Source of the DNA: Halorussus caseinilyticus
Lineage (GTDB): Archaea > Halobacteriota > Halobacteria > Halobacteriales > Haladaptataceae
DNA length: 64,000 bases
Direction: 5' to 3'
Assembly (NCBI RefSeq): GCF_029338395.1
Contig: NZ_CP119809.1
Span: forward strand, 1,488,001 to 1,552,000
Every line of letters starts with the position of its first letter. The stretch's first letter is position 1. Below are positions 51,846 to 59,630 of this stretch, piece after piece. The notes beneath the pieces are model-generated. The model saw only the letters and a list, made by a program, of their open reading frames with translations, made no database searches and was not told the DNA's origin. Both the position numbers and the translations under genes were made by a program.

Positions 51846-54764
51846 ATGAAAGAAGCAGATGTTCACTTCGAATTTTATCGACATCTTCAAAACGCAATTG
51901 AAGAGAAACCCAGTAGAGGGAACATCACGTATTCTAAAGTTAGTCCTGAACACGCTCGTAACATCAATGGACGTGCAGACATCGTGGTATTTAACCACGA
52001 TGATGACCCCATTTTCGTAATTGAAGCAAAACGACCCGGTGGTGGTCGAGACATCGACCCATTCGCACCAACGGTCATCCGCCAAGCATTCGCTTACGCA
52101 GGTAGCCTCGGGGCACCCTTCTTTTGCACTTACAACGGTAATCGACTCGTCATCTTCGACGCTTTCACGCAGGGCGTTCCTCTTCTCCAGCGAAGCACTA
52201 AATCGTATGAAATTAGCGACCCGAAAGAGTTCGCCAACACCCTTCTTGACGAAATTAGCCGATTGCATAGCGGTGACGAAAACTGGGACTCGCTGGACGC
52301 CTTCTTTATTGAACGGATTCGGGCCTTACATGGATTCATCGCGCCTGAACTCGAGAAAACTGTCAAGAGCGAACTCAAGAACGATGATGCATTCCGCGAA
52401 TCGTTCTTCGAGTGGACTGATAAACAAAACATAGATTGGGAAGAATCTTCGACTTCCCTCAAAGAAGAAATCATCGCCGAATTTAGCGAACAATCCGCTT
52501 ACCTTCTTATCAACAAAATTCTCTTTTACAAGATGTTAGAACAAAGCACGGCATATCATAGTGAAATTAACCCGCTTGACGTTCGTCGTTCGTATCTCCG
52601 TGAAGACCTAAACGAACACTTCGAGACCGTTGTTGACAATATCGACTTCGAAGCAGTCTACGAACACGATGACGTTTATAGCGAAATCCCACTTGGCCGT
52701 GTCGAAGAGCGAGTCCGAGATTTCATTCTCGAGCTCGAAGAACGGGACCTCACAGGGTTCAATTCCGACGTAATCGGTCGTATCTACGAACAGGTGATTC
52801 CGATTGACCGTCGTCGAGAATACGGCGAGTATTATACACCACCTGCAGTCACTGACCTCATTACTCGCCTCACTATCAATTCTGGCTCGGATGACATACT
52901 CGACCCAGCATGTGGGTCCGGTGGATTCCTTATCTCTGCCTACGACCGACTTAAGTCCCAACTCGCCGAACCAGCGGGAAGCCACGAACGCATCCTCAAT
53001 CAAATCTACGGCGTAGAAACCAACCGCTTTCCCGCCCATCTCTCTGCTATCAATCTTGCAATTCAAGACCTCGATTCCTACACTGAAGACGTTAACATCA
53101 AGATACGGAACTTCTTCGACGTGAAAGGTTACACCGAGTTTGGTGGGGAATCAGCAGGAACGAGTGGTACCGAAAAGGAGGATGCGTACACCGACGACCA
53201 ACTCGGAGGATTTGACGCGATTATCGGCAACCCGCCATACATAAGACAGGAGATGATTTCTGACAAAGATACGGTCAGAGAGCATCTCGAAAACGGTGAT
53301 GTTGATGCGGGATACCTTTCGAAGCGTTCCGACATTTACTCTTACTTCGTCACACACGCAACTGAGTTCCTCGCAGATGGTGGGAAGCTGAGTTATATTA
53401 CGTCTGACCGTTGGCTTGACACCAACTACGGAGCGGACCTACAACAGTTCATGCTTGAACAGTACTGTATAGATGCCGTCATCCGATTTGACCGGCAAGC
53501 GTTTGACGATGCACTCGTTGGTTCTACGATTTTCGTTCTTACTAAGGAACCCAATTCGGAACTCCGTGACGAGAACGTTACCAAGTTCCTTCGTGTTCGG
53601 CGTGGGATGGATGTCGAAGAAATTGCAGGTCTCGTAGAAGAAGAGTGGGACGCGAATCAGTTGGTAAAGAACGAACAGTATCGCTTAGTGACACAGCCAC
53701 AACACGCACTTAAAAACCAAGATAAGTGGAACCGGTATTTCATCGCCCCCACACTTTACTTCGAACTGGAAAAGACTCCCAATACAACCCGACTCGGGGA
53801 AGTCGCAGACCTCAGTTACGGTATCAAAAGCGGTGCTAACAAGTTCTTTATCGGCCGGACCGAAGAGATGAACGACCTCGGTCTCGAACCGTACACCCGC
53901 CCACTACTGAAAGCGAGCGGACAGGTTCGACAAGTTTCGTTCGAAGGTGAACAGGCCAAAGAGTGGGTGATTCTCGACATTCACGACCTCGTTGAGAAAG
54001 CCCGGAAGGAGTCGGACAACTTTATGAACGACGACCCGGCAGAGCGAGTAAAGAACTGGTTCGAAGAAAACGGCTATGAGTTACTTCACGAGTACATCGT
54101 GTGGGGTGAGCAACAAGGGTACGATACGAACGCAACTTGCGAACGACGAGACATTTGGTACGACCTCGGTGAGATGGATGTCGCGCCGATGCTCATCCCT
54201 CGATTTGCGTGGCGAGAAAACGTCGTTCTCTGGAACACTGAAGATGGTGTCGGTACGACCCAGTTCTACAATATCGAACCGAACAGCACAGCAGATTATC
54301 GCTTGCTATGTGCGTGCTTGAATTCCCGTCTTGCGTGGCTCTCACGGGAAATCGAAGGAAGGCAAGCAGGTGGGCAAGGAATGACTCGCTCAGAAGTCAA
54401 AGTATACGAGGCCAACTCGATTCTACTCCCAAAAATATCTGAAATTAGTCAAAGTAAGCGAGACGCAATTCTCGATGCCTTCGAGGAACTACTAAAGGCC
54501 GAGAAAGAACTCGGCGGAGAGACTGATTCAGAAAAGCTCGAAGCAGAACGGGATGTACTAGATAAAGCGGTCATGACCGCAATTGGGTTCGAAGGACGAG
54601 TCAAGGAATTAAAAAGAGCAGTCGAGGCGTTAGTCGAACTGCGTGAGCGCGAGGCAGGTGACGAAACAGAGGTTCTCGTCGAGGACACTACTAGCGAAAC
54701 CGAAGTTATCGACCTTGCAGGTGTCTCCGAAATGCATGAGAGTACGACGTTAGAGGATTTCTGA
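51846..54764 (+). CDS. Type IIG-like restriction-modification enzyme, AT-rich and solitary
   Basis: A 972-residue fusion. Residues ~1-110 form a PD-(D/E)xK nuclease/HSDR-N-like domain with Asp45 and Glu60-x-Lys62 (IFVIEAKRPGG). The N6-adenine methyltransferase core has DPACGSGGF (motif I, Asp353) and NPPY (motif IV, Asn462). A long C-terminus (~650-900) with a helical PKISEISQSKRDAILDAFEELLKAEKEL segment looks like target recognition and coiled regions. One chain would thus cut and methylate DNA. No partner gene. Its codon use and base composition are clearly more AT-rich than neighbours, suggesting transfer. Start: ATG 51846; a TTG two codons upstream is weaker. Confidence 0.85.
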   Translation: MKEADVHFEFYRHLQNAIEEKPSRGNITYSKVSPEHARNINGRADIVVFNHDDDPIFVIEAKRPGGGRDIDPFAPTVIRQAFAYAGSLGAPFFCTYNGNRLVIFDAFTQGVPLLQRSTKSYEISDPKEFANTLLDEISRLHSGDENWDSLDAFFIERIRALHGFIAPELEKTVKSELKNDDAFRESFFEWTDKQNIDWEESSTSLKEEIIAEFSEQSAYLLINKILFYKMLEQSTAYHSEINPLDVRRSYLREDLNEHFETVVDNIDFEAVYEHDDVYSEIPLGRVEERVRDFILELEERDLTGFNSDVIGRIYEQVIPIDRRREYGEYYTPPAVTDLITRLTINSGSDDILDPACGSGGFLISAYDRLKSQLAEPAGSHERILNQIYGVETNRFPAHLSAINLAIQDLDSYTEDVNIKIRNFFDVKGYTEFGGESAGTSGTEKEDAYTDDQLGGFDAIIGNPPYIRQEMISDKDTVREHLENGDVDAGYLSKRSDIYSYFVTHATEFLADGGKLSYITSDRWLDTNYGADLQQFMLEQYCIDAVIRFDRQAFDDALVGSTIFVLTKEPNSELRDENVTKFLRVRRGMDVEEIAGLVEEEWDANQLVKNEQYRLVTQPQHALKNQDKWNRYFIAPTLYFELEKTPNTTRLGEVADLSYGIKSGANKFFIGRTEEMNDLGLEPYTRPLLKASGQVRQVSFEGEQAKEWVILDIHDLVEKARKESDNFMNDDPAERVKNWFEENGYELLHEYIVWGEQQGYDTNATCERRDIWYDLGEMDVAPMLIPRFAWRENVVLWNTEDGVGTTQFYNIEPNSTADYRLLCACLNSRLAWLSREIEGRQAGGQGMTRSEVKVYEANSILLPKISEISQSKRDAILDAFEELLKAEKELGGETDSEKLEAERDVLDKAVMTAIGFEGRVKELKRAVEALVELREREAGDETEVLVEDTTSETEVIDLAGVSEMHESTTLEDF

Positions 54765-54794
54765 ATTAAAATACCGGCGGCTACGTATGGCCAA

Positions 54795-55268
54795 CTACGC
54801 GTCGTCCGCCTCTTCTTTCTTAATCAGGAACTTCATGTCACCCTCGAACACGACGGTATCCTCCTGATTCGTCATCACGGTATCAATCACGACGAGTCCG
54901 GCGTCGTCCCGACTGGAAATGTCCTTCGTCTCCACGACTTCCATGTCGAGGCTGATGGTGTCGTCCATGTGGACCGGGTTCGGGATGTCCATGTAGTTCA
55001 TCCCGAGGAACGCCAGCACCGTGCGCTCTAGAATGCCGGTGCGGTAGACGAATCCGGTCGCCAGCACGAACGTCATCGGGCCGTGGGCCACGCGCTCGCC
55101 GAAGTACTCCTCTTCGGCGTACTCCTTGTTGGTGTGGAGTTCGGTCCAGTCGCCCGCGAACGCCGAGTGCATCACGAAGTCGTACTCGGTGACGGTCCGA
55201 CCGACGCTCTCGAAGGTCTGGCCCTCCTCGAAGTCCTCGAAGTGGTGGGGCGTGTAGCTGTAGGGCAT
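54795..55268 (-). CDS. MaoC-family (R)-hydratase-like protein
   Basis: A 157-residue hotdog-fold protein with HSAFAGDWTELHTNKEYAEEEYFGERVAHGPMTFVLATG: the Asp/His of the hydratase motif and the HG P turn are present. It would hydrate enoyl-CoAs in the R configuration or act as an accessory hydratase. Start ATG 55268 (MPYSYTPHHFEDFEEGQ). The longer open frame upstream runs through R1 copy G and is rejected. Confidence 0.88.
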   Translation of the reverse strand: MPYSYTPHHFEDFEEGQTFESVGRTVTEYDFVMHSAFAGDWTELHTNKEYAEEEYFGERVAHGPMTFVLATGFVYRTGILERTVLAFLGMNYMDIPNPVHMDDTISLDMEVVETKDISSRDDAGLVVIDTVMTNQEDTVVFEGDMKFLIKKEEADDA

Positions 55269-55410
55269 ATTTCGGGGTTCGCCCGGTGGCGATAAAATTC
55301 TATGGTATTTCGGGTGCAGGCGACTAGTTGCTCTGGGGTTGTGGGTTTCGGGAACGGGTGAGTGCTTGGCGTCACGGAAGACGACGCTACGCTGGAGACT
55401 GACGTGAGAC

Positions 55411-55550
55411 GCTAGTTCTAGACTTGAGCCAATCATACCGCAACCGCACCGCCACCGCGGGCCACACGCCTCCCCAACCGATTGAGCTACTCGGCCTCCG
55501 GCCTGCGTTGCTCATCCACCGTCGGAAGCGAGTTCCGACGAGCCTGCACT
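55411..55550 (+). repeat. Dispersed repeat R1, copy G (diverged)
   Basis: Core GCTAGTTCTAGACTTGAGCC (four or so changes from the consensus), then AATCATACCGCAACCGC, CCTCCCCAACC and a GC-rich tail with CTCGGCCTCCGGCCTGCG. The tail is less conserved than in other copies. It fills part of the 471-base gap 55269-55739. The remainder (55620-55739) is AT-rich and carries the next promoter. Confidence 0.75.
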
Positions 55551-55700
55551 CACGTCCGTTCGCGCAGACCACGCGCGGATGGGCGCGACCCGGAGTCGGA
55601 TACATCGGTCGGCGCGCTTTCGGAACGAGCGTTCCGGTCCGAATAACTATATATGTCTTAAACATGAAGAGACAATTTCCTCAGCATTATTATCATTGCT

Positions 55701-55720
55701 ACGACCAAACTATAAGTATT
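55701..55720 (+). promoter_or_regulatory. Thioesterase promoter with phenylacetate half-box
   Basis: ACGACCAAAC (55701-55710) is the reverse complement of GTTTGGTCGT in the paaK box (10 of 10 bases), and it adjoins the TATA box ACTATAAGTA (55709-55718). The ATG is 22 bases further. It may be a weaker site for the same regulator. Confidence 0.4.
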
Positions 55721-55739
55721 CGTCGCGTCAATTACGGCC

Positions 55740-56141
55740 ATGACCGATATTCCGGACGACCGCCGCGAGCGAATCGCCGCCGACCCCTTCTGCGAGAAAC
55801 TGGGCGTCGAGTTGGCCGAACTCGGTCCCGGCACCGCCACGACCGAGTTGACAGTCACCGACGACCTGCTCAACTTCCACGGCACGCCCCACGGCGGCGC
55901 GATTTACTCGCTCGCGGACGCCGCGTTCGCGGCCGCGTCCAACAGCGAGGGCGACGCCGCCCTCGCGATGGAGACCAACATCTCCTACTACGAGACCGTC
56001 GAAGTCGGCGGGACGCTGACCGCCGACGCCGAGCGAATCCACCGGCGGGGTCGAACCGCCTCCTACCGCGTCGCCGTCACCGACGAACGTGGCGACGAAA
56101 TCGCCACCTTCCGCGGCCGGGTGTACCTCCCCGGCGAATGA
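55740..56141 (+). CDS. PaaI-family hotdog thioesterase
   Basis: A 133-residue protein: DDLLNFHGTPHGGAIYSLADAAFAAASNSEGDAALAMETNISYYETV. The HGG followed by Asp is the PaaI catalytic pattern. PaaI thioesterases release CoA from dead-end phenylacetate intermediates. The promoter half-box and position between MaoC and paaK support membership of the phenylacetate set. The mRNA looks leaderless. Confidence 0.88.
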   Translation: MTDIPDDRRERIAADPFCEKLGVELAELGPGTATTELTVTDDLLNFHGTPHGGAIYSLADAAFAAASNSEGDAALAMETNISYYETVEVGGTLTADAERIHRRGRTASYRVAVTDERGDEIATFRGRVYLPGE

Positions 56142-56171
56142 ACGGCGGGCGAGCGACTGCCGGACGTGAGT

Positions 56172-56224
56172 GTCGGGCGAGCGACCGTGGGCGGTCGCTC
56201 GCCCGACGGCGCGACACCAGTTTT
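56172..56224 (+). terminator. Strong hairpin terminator after PaaI thioesterase
   Basis: GTCGGGCGAGCGACCG (56172-56187), loop TGGG, CGGTCGCTCGCCCGAC (56192-56207) is a perfect 16-bp stem, followed by TTTTC at about 56221. It lies 31 bases after the stop codon. Confidence 0.7.
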
Positions 56225-56272
56225 CTACTTCAATTCATGCATATTTTTGAACCCCGAGTGTCATCAACCGGT

Positions 56273-57592
56273 ATGAAACGCCGCCCGTTCCTCCACCTCG
56301 CGGTCGGCGCGGCCGCGGCGACCGCCGGTTGCTTGGGCCGGTTCGACACCGACGCGAGACCGGCCGACGCGACGGTCTCGCCCACTGCCACGACTCGGAT
56401 GGCGGCCGCCGACGAGTCGGGCGACGACGCCGCCCTCTCGGTCGCTGGCGTCGAGACGTTCGACTACGTGGTTCGCCTGAACGACCTCGGCGACGACCCC
56501 GGCGGCGGCGTCACCGCGTTCTCGGACTTGACCGACCGCCAGCGCGAAGTCGTCGCTACCGCCATCGACGGGACCTACCGGACCCGAGACCCGGCGATGT
56601 GGCTTCGCAAATTCGCCAGCGGGACTCCGTTCGTGGAACGCGACGCGACCTACTACCGACTCGAAGACACCTTCCCGACCTACCGCGTCACCGCGAAGTC
56701 CGCCGCCGAGTCCGACGTGTCCGGCGAAGTCGCCAGTTACGACGAGTACGAACGGGCCGTCACCCACGACGGCTACGTCACCAGCGGTCTCTTGGGAATC
56801 GCTCGCCGGGAGGGAATCGAGTTGAGTTACGTCTGGCCGTCGCTCCGGGAGTTCTTCGAGACCTACGACGCCGTACGCTACCACGGCGAAGTCGTCTCAT
56901 TCTCGGTCGAAGTCACCGACTCCGGCCCGCCCTACGAGATGTCGGCGACCGAGGTGCCGGTCTCGAAGGCGGTCGGCGGGTCGGTGTGGAACGCCAGCGC
57001 GGAGTCCGAGCGGACTCGCCGACTCGTCCGGCGCGCGGGTCGCGCCCGCGGCGCGTACGGGTTCGACCGCGCACCCGCGGGCCTGCTCGCGGCCCTCCGG
57101 TCCCACGAGTACGTCCGCCTCGACGACACCTTCTACACGACCTACGTCGAGAAGCGCGACCCGGTTCCGGTCTCGGTGTCGGCCGAGGTCCGCGACGGCC
57201 GTCTCCGCCTCGCGCTCCGCAACGACGGAGACGCCGACGTTCGCCTCTCCAGCGGCGTACCCCGACCGTTCGGCGTCGTCCGCTGTCGCCCGGCGGACGC
57301 GCCAGACTCCTCGGCGCACCGCCTGCTCTGGACCGACGCCTACGCCGACAGCGACCACGTTCGGACCGACGGCCGCCGAATCGCGTCGGTCAACGACCTC
57401 GCCCTCGTCTCGACGCTCGGTCCCGGCGAGTCGGTCGCCGAGACCTACGCGGTCCCGGCCGACCTCCCGCCCGGCGAGTACGCCGTCGAGAGTTCGCTCG
57501 GCGTGCGGAGCGACGGCGGCGATGGCGAGAGCGACGGAGAAAGCGACGGCAGTTCGACGGTCCGGTATCGCGTCACGTTCTCGGTCGCGTGA
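56273..57592 (+). CDS. Tat-exported lipoprotein of unknown function
   Basis: A 439-residue protein. The first ~20 residues MKRRPFLHLAVGAAAATAGC have a twin-arginine pair and a lipobox ending in Cys, so it is probably a Tat-secreted lipoprotein held on the outer membrane face. The mature part is rich in Tyr/Arg/Asp, with several S-V-R-L-x-D/N-D-G-D-A-D-V-R beta-rich segments near 310-340 and 385-400 that resemble an Ig-like fold. I do not recognise the middle region. A Ser/Glu/Asp/Gly-rich low-complexity stretch (~412-430) precedes the last strand. A TATA-like CATATTTTTG lies upstream. Confidence 0.75.
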   Translation: MKRRPFLHLAVGAAAATAGCLGRFDTDARPADATVSPTATTRMAAADESGDDAALSVAGVETFDYVVRLNDLGDDPGGGVTAFSDLTDRQREVVATAIDGTYRTRDPAMWLRKFASGTPFVERDATYYRLEDTFPTYRVTAKSAAESDVSGEVASYDEYERAVTHDGYVTSGLLGIARREGIELSYVWPSLREFFETYDAVRYHGEVVSFSVEVTDSGPPYEMSATEVPVSKAVGGSVWNASAESERTRRLVRRAGRARGAYGFDRAPAGLLAALRSHEYVRLDDTFYTTYVEKRDPVPVSVSAEVRDGRLRLALRNDGDADVRLSSGVPRPFGVVRCRPADAPDSSAHRLLWTDAYADSDHVRTDGRRIASVNDLALVSTLGPGESVAETYAVPADLPPGEYAVESSLGVRSDGGDGESDGESDGSSTVRYRVTFSVA

Positions 57593-57665
57593 CGCTCACT
57601 GGCACGGTTCTCGCCCGACGAGAATCCGCGAGTAGGGTTATATCTCTCTTGGTCGTACTACAAGT

Positions 57666-58367
57666 ATGGCTACAGAAACCAAATCCCGAAACCTCGGTCG
57701 CAGACCCGCAAGCCAGACCATCTTCGGCGCGCTCGTCGTTCTCATCGGCGTCTTGCTCCTGTTGGACACGACCGGCGTGTTCGACACCGGCGCTCTGCTG
57801 ACCTACGTCCCGTCGCTGTTCGTTCTCGTCGCGCTGTACGCGATGGTCGCCAGCGAGTTCCGGAACGTCGCCGGACCGCTCGTCGTCGCCCTGCTCGCGG
57901 GCGGGTCCCAACTCGTCGCGCTCGGCGTCGTCGAGTTCGCGGACCTCGCCCCGCTCTGGCCGGTGTTCGTCATCGCGTTCGGTCTCTCGGTCGTGCTGGC
58001 GCGCTACCGCGCTCGCGCCCACACGGTCCCCGACGACTACGTGTCGGCGCTGGCGCTCTTCGGCGGGAGCGAGAAGCGTTCGACCTCGAAATCCTTCGCG
58101 GGGGCCGACCTCACCGCCCTCTTCGGCGGCGCGGAACTCGACCTGCGTGACACCGAACTCACCGACAGACCGGCGCAGGTGTCGGCGACGGCCCTCTTCG
58201 GCGGCATCGACGTGGTGGTGCCCCGCGACTGGAACGTCCGGGTGGACGTGCTTCCGGTCTTCGGCGCGGCCGAGGACGACCGACCCCGCCGCGAGGAGGA
58301 GAGCGAGGACGTGGACCTCGTGGTGACGGGGTTCGTCGCCTTCGGCGGAATCAGCGTGACGGACTGA
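57666..58367 (+). CDS. LiaF-like membrane protein
   Basis: A 233-residue protein. About four N-terminal membrane helices (~residues 18-38, 45-65, 68-90, 92-112) are followed by a C-terminal soluble domain with three similar turns: ALFGGSEKRS, ALFGGAELDL and ALFGGIDVVVPRDW. This is the LiaF/cell-wall-active antibiotic response (DUF2154) repeat pattern. In bacteria LiaF regulates a cell-envelope stress kinase; the archaeal role is not known. An AT-rich GGTTATATCTC promoter lies about 25-30 bases upstream. Confidence 0.8.
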   Translation: MATETKSRNLGRRPASQTIFGALVVLIGVLLLLDTTGVFDTGALLTYVPSLFVLVALYAMVASEFRNVAGPLVVALLAGGSQLVALGVVEFADLAPLWPVFVIAFGLSVVLARYRARAHTVPDDYVSALALFGGSEKRSTSKSFAGADLTALFGGAELDLRDTELTDRPAQVSATALFGGIDVVVPRDWNVRVDVLPVFGAAEDDRPRREEESEDVDLVVTGFVAFGGISVTD

Positions 58368-58430
58368 TTCCCCGCGAAGTCCGAGGGAAAGTCTACGTTT
58401 TACCCGTGTCAACTCATTTATAACTGTTCC

Positions 58431-58775
58431 TTAGGGGCTATCACCATCTCGTTGGTCCCACTCGTCGTCTTTTTCGCTGTTAATTCGGGGCAAATCTCGT
58501 GGCTGGATGGAGTCACGATTCTGCGTCAAAGCGCGTTTCCGTGCGGTGCTAACCATACCAATAACTTCTTCATTTAGTTCAGCAACAAACTCGTCTGTCG
58601 TTGCTACATCCTCAAGTAAGTCTTCTAAAGCACTTGTATCAATCACTTGTTGGTCCACTCTGTTTTCGTCTACTTGATTGCCCACCCCGATTTCACCATT
58701 TCCGTCATCTTGCTCGTCATCTACGATATCTTCGTCAAGTTGGTCCCAGTCATCGTCATCCCCATTATTATTCAT
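58431..58775 (-). CDS. Small acidic protein with histone-fold-like C-terminus
   Basis: A 114-residue protein. Residues 1-45 are very acidic and Asn-rich. Residues ~48-98 read as a short helix (SALEDLLEDVA), a long helix (DEFVAELNEEVIGMVSTARK) and then RDSIQPRDL; the R-x-[ST]-[IV]-x-x-x-D-[LI] end (Arg87, Ser89, Asp94) is the signature of the histone-fold second loop and third helix. This is an inference from the pattern, not a known annotation. The frame is AT-rich relative to neighbours and lies 84 bases after the membrane protein on the same strand. ATG 58775 chosen over TTG 58778. Confidence 0.6.
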   Translation of the reverse strand: MNNNGDDDDWDQLDEDIVDDEQDDGNGEIGVGNQVDENRVDQQVIDTSALEDLLEDVATTDEFVAELNEEVIGMVSTARKRALTQNRDSIQPRDLPRINSEKDDEWDQRDGDSP

Positions 58776-58858
58776 CAATGTTTGTCTTATAGGTCGGGAT
58801 ACTTGCTCGTTTTTGCTGTTTGACTATATTTTGGGAGCAGACGTGATATCTAGAAACA

Positions 58859-59449
58859 CTAAAAGAATTTTTTGTCCCTCCGACTTTCTTGCAAAAATTT
58901 GGTTCTTTCACGGCCGTAGTATGATAAGACGGGTATAATAATGATACTCACTATATCGAGAATAGGATACGTATCAATTTTCGTAATGGCTGGAAATGCC
59001 GAGGTAGCAAAGAATAACAGCCCGGCGAAGGCTGCCCATATAGATCTATTTAAGTTCTTAGTCATATCTTTCTTTACTTTATTATTCCGGTCAATCCACT
59101 TTTCATATTTCAACGCTAGTTTATTGTAGTACGCTTTAGATCCCATCTCCAATGCTTCTTTCGCACCTTTTGGATTTAGGCCAATATATCTGTCATTAGA
59201 TGTTAATGTCTGCGCGCAGTAATAAATCGAGACGATAATGGAGATAATTCCACTAAATATTAACAACGTAGCTTGCTGTGAGCCTGCGAGTCCGGTTACT
59301 AACCCTGTAAGCACGAGATCTGCGGAAAGAATTGTTGCCGCCCGGTCGCGAATATGATTCCGACTATTTAGATTATGGGTAAACGTATTGTTAAGTTCGT
59401 TTCTTATCGATTCTGCTTTCTCCGGGTTATGGCCTTCATCCTCCCTCAT
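58859..59449 (-). CDS. Four-helix membrane protein, SLATT/Pycsar-effector-like
   Basis: A 196-residue protein: hydrophilic start, RDRAATILSADLVLTGLVTGLAG (helix 1, ~38-55), helix 2 (~60-80), a ~50-residue charged middle (KGAKEALEMGSKAYYNKLALKYEKWIDRNNK), then helices at ~136-155 and ~163-178. This layout (two helices, cytosolic coiled segment, two helices) resembles SLATT and Pycsar-type (PycTM) membrane effectors, which form pores in defence systems. No nucleotide cyclase is seen nearby, so the link is speculative. AT-rich, foreign-looking. ATG 59449; a TTG at 59479 is less likely. Confidence 0.6.
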   Translation of the reverse strand: MREDEGHNPEKAESIRNELNNTFTHNLNSRNHIRDRAATILSADLVLTGLVTGLAGSQQATLLIFSGIISIIVSIYYCAQTLTSNDRYIGLNPKGAKEALEMGSKAYYNKLALKYEKWIDRNNKVKKDMTKNLNRSIWAAFAGLLFFATSAFPAITKIDTYPILDIVSIIIIPVLSYYGRERTKFLQESRRDKKFF

Positions 59450-59479
59450 TGAGCCTTGAAATACCAGACCTATCCACAA

Positions 59480-59630
59480 AGGTTGTTCGCTTTACAGCTC
59501 TATTTGCCAGAATCTATAAACTTCTCTAACACAGGATCGGAATGAAGAGTTATTTAAATGTTTTTTTTTGATATTGAATTTCTTAGAATTAGGTGATTTA
59601 AAGGCCAGCTGAGACCTAAGATATCGTCGA
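59480..59630. other. AT-rich gene-free stretch at islet edge
   Basis: The sequence between the islet and paaK has oligo-T and oligo-A runs (for example a T9 run near 59562) and no plausible open frame. It may carry the islet promoter and the paaK terminator. The abrupt change in base composition at about 59625 marks the islet boundary. Confidence 0.5.

Noticed and set aside
58859-59449. A complete Pycsar defence system
   Set aside because: A four-helix protein resembling the effector is present, but no cyclase (or other nucleotide-signal synthase) is seen within the window, so the full system cannot be claimed.
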